This document shows, piece by piece, positions 31,921 to 34,005 of a stretch of 34,005 bases of DNA. The stretch spans positions 1 through 34,005 of the forward strand of contig JALHOS010000032.1 in the NCBI GenBank assembly GCA_022842905.1, written 5' to 3'. Every line of letters begins with the position of its first letter. Within the stretch, counting starts at the first letter, position 1. The notes under the pieces are model-generated. The model searched no databases. It had not been told where the DNA came from and worked only from the letters and a program-made list of their open reading frames with translations. The translations under genes were made by a program, and so were the position numbers. This DNA comes from Myxococcaceae bacterium. Its GTDB lineage: Bacteria > Myxococcota > Myxococcia > Myxococcales > Myxococcaceae.

Positions 31921-32937
31921 TCAGCTCAGCCGCTGCTTGTACTGGGTGTCGAAGTACTGACGGTACGCGCCGGACGTGACGCGCTCCCACCAGGGCCGGT
32001 GCTCCACGTACCAGGCCACGGTGTCCTTGAGCGCCTGCTCGAAGACGAAGCTCGGCTGCCAGCCCAGCTCGGCGCGGATCTTCGTCGCGTCGATCGCGTA
32101 GCGCTTGTCGTGGCCGGGCCGGTCGGTGACGTACTTGATCAGCGACTCGGGCTTGCCCACCGCCGCGAGGATCGCCTTGACGATCTGAATGTTCTGCCGC
32201 TCGCTGTTCCCGCCGATGTTGTAGACGTTGCCCTTCTTGCCCTTCTCGAGGGCGGCGACGAGCGCGCTGCAGTGATCGTCCACGTGCAGCCAGTCGCGCA
32301 CGTTGGTCCCGTCGCCGTACACCGGCAGCGGCTTGTCGTGCAGCGCGTTCACCACCATCAGCGGGATCAACTTCTCGGGGAACTGGAAGGGCCCGTAGTT
32401 GTTCGAGCAGCGGGTCACGACGACGTCGAGCTTGAACGTGTGCTCGTACGCCAGCGCGAGCAGGTCCGCGGCCGCCTTGGAGCTGGAGTAGGGGCTCGAC
32501 GGATCGAGCGGCGTCTTCTCGGTGAACAGGCCGGTGGGCCCCAGCGAGCCGTAGACCTCGTCGGTGGACACCATCAGGAAGCGGCCGACGCCGACCGTGC
32601 GCGCGGCCTCGAGCAGCACCTGGCTGCCCAGCACGTTGGTCACCGTGAACGCCTCGGGCCCGAGGATCGACCGATCGACGTGGCTCTCGGCCGCCAGGTG
32701 CATGATCGCGTCGACCTTGTGGGCGCGCAGCACGTGCTCCACCAGCTCGCGGTTGCCGACGTCACCCTTGACGAAGACGTGCTTGGGGTCGCCCTCGAGC
32801 TCCTTCAAGTTCTCGAGGTTCCCGGCGTAGGTCAGCTTGTCGAGGTTGATGACCGTGGCGTCCGGCCGGTGCTTGCGCAGCCAGCGGACCAGGTTCGAGC
32901 CAATGAAGCCGCAGCCGCCCGTGACGAGGATGTTCAT
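31921..32937 (-). CDS. rfbB: dTDP-glucose 4,6-dehydratase
   Basis: This 338-residue SDR enzyme converts dTDP-glucose to the 4-keto-6-deoxy sugar. VTGGCGFIGSNLVRWL (about 5-20), DKLTYAGNLENL, HLAAESHVDRSI, STDEVYGSLG (catalytic Thr-Asp-Glu), YSSSKAAAD (Tyr-x3-Lys) and RCSNNYGPFQFPEKLIPL are all diagnostic. ATG 32937 is used; 27 further upstream codons are open but not conserved-looking. It is the first gene of the rfbBDAC operon. Confidence 0.97.
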   Translation of the reverse strand: MNILVTGGCGFIGSNLVRWLRKHRPDATVINLDKLTYAGNLENLKELEGDPKHVFVKGDVGNRELVEHVLRAHKVDAIMHLAAESHVDRSILGPEAFTVTNVLGSQVLLEAARTVGVGRFLMVSTDEVYGSLGPTGLFTEKTPLDPSSPYSSSKAAADLLALAYEHTFKLDVVVTRCSNNYGPFQFPEKLIPLMVVNALHDKPLPVYGDGTNVRDWLHVDDHCSALVAALEKGKKGNVYNIGGNSERQNIQIVKAILAAVGKPESLIKYVTDRPGHDKRYAIDATKIRAELGWQPSFVFEQALKDTVAWYVEHRPWWERVTSGAYRQYFDTQYKQRLS

Positions 32938-32948
32938 GACGCCGGGGC

Positions 32949-32976
32949 GACTAGGGCATGCCGTGGCGCAATTCAA
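32949..32976 (-). promoter_or_regulatory. Weak candidate promoter for the rfbBDAC operon
   Basis: On the minus strand, TTGAAT (32976-32971) is spaced 16 bases from CTAGTC (32954-32949), upstream of ATG 32937. Both hexamers are only partial sigma-70 matches, and the 5' leader would be very short. It lies in the 79-base divergent gap 32938-33016. Confidence 0.22.
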
Positions 32977-33016
32977 GACCGGCGCGCGGGCCGCTTTGGT
33001 ATTCACCGCGCCGCCC

Positions 33017-33328
33017 ATGACCCGCCGCGCTCCGTCCAGCCCCGCGCGTCGCCCGTCGCTCGAGGAGCGGCTGGCGCAGGCGCTTCAAGAGCGCGACGCG
33101 GCGCTGGCCGCGCTGGCGCAGGAACGGGCCGTGGTGAACGCGCTGCGCCTGGCCTCGGCCCGGCGGGGTGAGCCCGAGCCCAAGGACTACCCAGTCGCTG
33201 CCGGCCCTGGGGAGGCGCCGCTGCGCTACGTGCTGGCGGACGAGGCGAACGACACGCTCAAGGCGTTCTTGGGGCCGCTCCACCGCGGCGTGAAGGGCGT
33301 GCTCAAAGGGCGCGCCAAGAAGCGATGA
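33017..33328 (+). CDS. Small coiled-coil protein of unknown function
   Basis: This 103-residue protein is basic at the N-terminus (TRRAPSSPARRPS). It has a heptad-like helix rich in Leu, Ala, Glu and Arg (ERLAQALQERDAALAALAQE, about 16-36) that probably forms a coiled coil. A Pro-rich turn and a C-terminal basic end (GVLKGRAKKR) follow. No family is recognised. Its TGA overlaps the ATG of the following glycosyltransferase (ATGA, 33325-33328), which argues that it is real and supports a role in that enzyme's expression or assembly. No Shine-Dalgarno sequence precedes ATG 33017; the in-frame region upstream is open but lies antisense to rfbB. Confidence 0.6.
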   Translation: MTRRAPSSPARRPSLEERLAQALQERDAALAALAQERAVVNALRLASARRGEPEPKDYPVAAGPGEAPLRYVLADEANDTLKAFLGPLHRGVKGVLKGRAKKR

Positions 33329-34005
33329 GCCTCCAGGCCGACGTCGTCGTCCCGGTGTTCAAGGACGTCGCGCTGACGCTGGCGGCGATTCGCGCCGCGC
33401 TGCTCCACGGCGGCGAGCACGTGCGGCGCATGATCGTCGTCAATGACGCGTCGCCCGAGCCGGACATGGCGCAGGCGCTGGCGGCGCTCGAGCGCGAGCA
33501 CGAGCGCGTCGTCGTGCTGACGAACGCGCGCAACGTGGGCTTCGTCGAGTCGTGCAACCGCGGGCTGTCGGTCCGAGCAGGGCACGCGGTGCTGCTCAAC
33601 AGCGACACCGAAGCGCGTCCCGGCTGGCTGGGTGAGCTGCTCGCGGTGCTCGACGGGGATCCTCGAGCGGCGGCGGTCTGCCCGCTGTCGAACGACGGCA
33701 CGCTGTGCTCGGTGCCGAACTACGTGACTGGCTCGCCGCCCAGCGCGTTGCCTGACGACTTGCCGCTGGCCGAGCTGCCCCGCGCGACGGAGCTGCCCAC
33801 CGGCGTGGGCTTCTGCCTGCTCCTGCGGAACGAGGCGTTGGAGCTGCTGGGCCTGCTCGATCCGAAGTACGGGCGCGGGTACCACGAGGAGAACGACTGG
33901 TGTCAGCGCGCGCGGGCGGCGGGCTTGAGGGTGCTGCGGGCGAACCGGGCGGTGGTGCTCCACCACGGGGGCGTGTCCTTCGGCGCGGAACGCGAGGCGC
34001 TGGAA
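33325..34005 (+). CDS. Glycosyltransferase family 2, C-terminus cut by window edge
   Basis: The frame is open for 227 codons from ATG 33325 to the end of the window. The N-terminus ADVVVPVFKD, the nucleotide-binding VVNDAS (about 38-43), TNARNVGFVESCNRGL, and NSDTEA (about 92-97, the DxD-equivalent) are typical of GT2 (GT-A fold) enzymes such as rhamnosyl- and polysaccharide-chain transferases. GVGFCLLLRNEAL and EENDWCQRARAAG (catalytic base region ED/QxxRW-like) follow. It probably adds a sugar to a growing surface glycan on the cytoplasmic face, possibly using dTDP-rhamnose from the adjacent operon; donor and acceptor are inferred. Its ATG overlaps the stop of the small coiled-coil gene. 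Confidence 0.88.
   Translation, partial: MSLQADVVVPVFKDVALTLAAIRAALLHGGEHVRRMIVVNDASPEPDMAQALAALEREHERVVVLTNARNVGFVESCNRGLSVRAGHAVLLNSDTEARPGWLGELLAVLDGDPRAAAVCPLSNDGTLCSVPNYVTGSPPSALPDDLPLAELPRATELPTGVGFCLLLRNEALELLGLLDPKYGRGYHEENDWCQRARAAGLRVLRANRAVVLHHGGVSFGAEREALE

Overview
The window is high-GC DNA from a delta-proteobacterium-like organism, most probably a myxobacterium (Myxococcota). Four things point that way: secreted lipoproteins with Asp-Ala-Gly and Gly-rich linkers and short Cys knots, a Ser/Thr protein kinase with an extracytoplasmic tail, an EF-G of the mitochondrial-EFG1-like type, and dense operons with GTGA/ATGA start-stop overlaps. Assignments come from reading translated sequence by eye, with no database search. 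No tRNA, rRNA, CRISPR array, insertion sequence or phage gene was seen. No gene-free gap exceeds about 165 bases.

Left part (1-10.5 kb). On the minus strand are a metallophosphoesterase cut by the window edge, a long-chain acyl-CoA ligase that overlaps it by 4 bases, and fusA (EF-G) with a candidate terminator. Diverging from fusA, the plus strand carries topA, a NrtR-like Nudix/winged-helix protein (1-base overlap with topA), a small lipoprotein, and a fusion of a degenerate NadM-like nucleotidyltransferase with a SAM methyltransferase. The NrtR-like and NadM-like proteins suggest an uncharacterised unit linked to pyridine nucleotides.

Middle (10.6-17.6 kb). Four tightly joined plus-strand genes encode a membrane Ser/Thr kinase, an exported protein with C-terminal hydrophobic segments, and two tandem paralogous surface lipoproteins (Cys motif, Gly-rich linker, Ig-like part, PQQ-like propeller). 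The two linkers share a 159-base near-identical repeat, although the flanking genes have diverged strongly. This looks like a kinase-plus-surface-protein module.

17.6-26.6 kb. On the minus strand are a 1224-residue fusion (helical domain, GltD/NfnB-like flavoprotein, PyrK/NfnA-like FNR with an iron-sulfur Cys cluster) and, just upstream of it, a large lipoprotein resembling the alpha-glucuronidase/GH67 fold. A plus-strand protein with a DUF3298-like region diverges from the lipoprotein. It converges on a minus-strand multi-pass GT-C/GT87-like glycosyltransferase.

Right part (26.7-34 kb). This is a surface-polysaccharide locus. A plus-strand group encodes a sugar 3,5-epimerase-like cupin, a NovU/TcaB9-type sugar C-methyltransferase and a CDP-glucose 4,6-dehydratase. 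It converges on a complete dTDP-L-rhamnose operon (rfbB-rfbD-rfbA-rfbC, minus strand). A small coiled-coil protein and a GT2 glycosyltransferase, cut by the window end, diverge from rfbB. Together they imply an O-antigen or exopolysaccharide containing rhamnose and possibly a C-methyl-branched deoxysugar.
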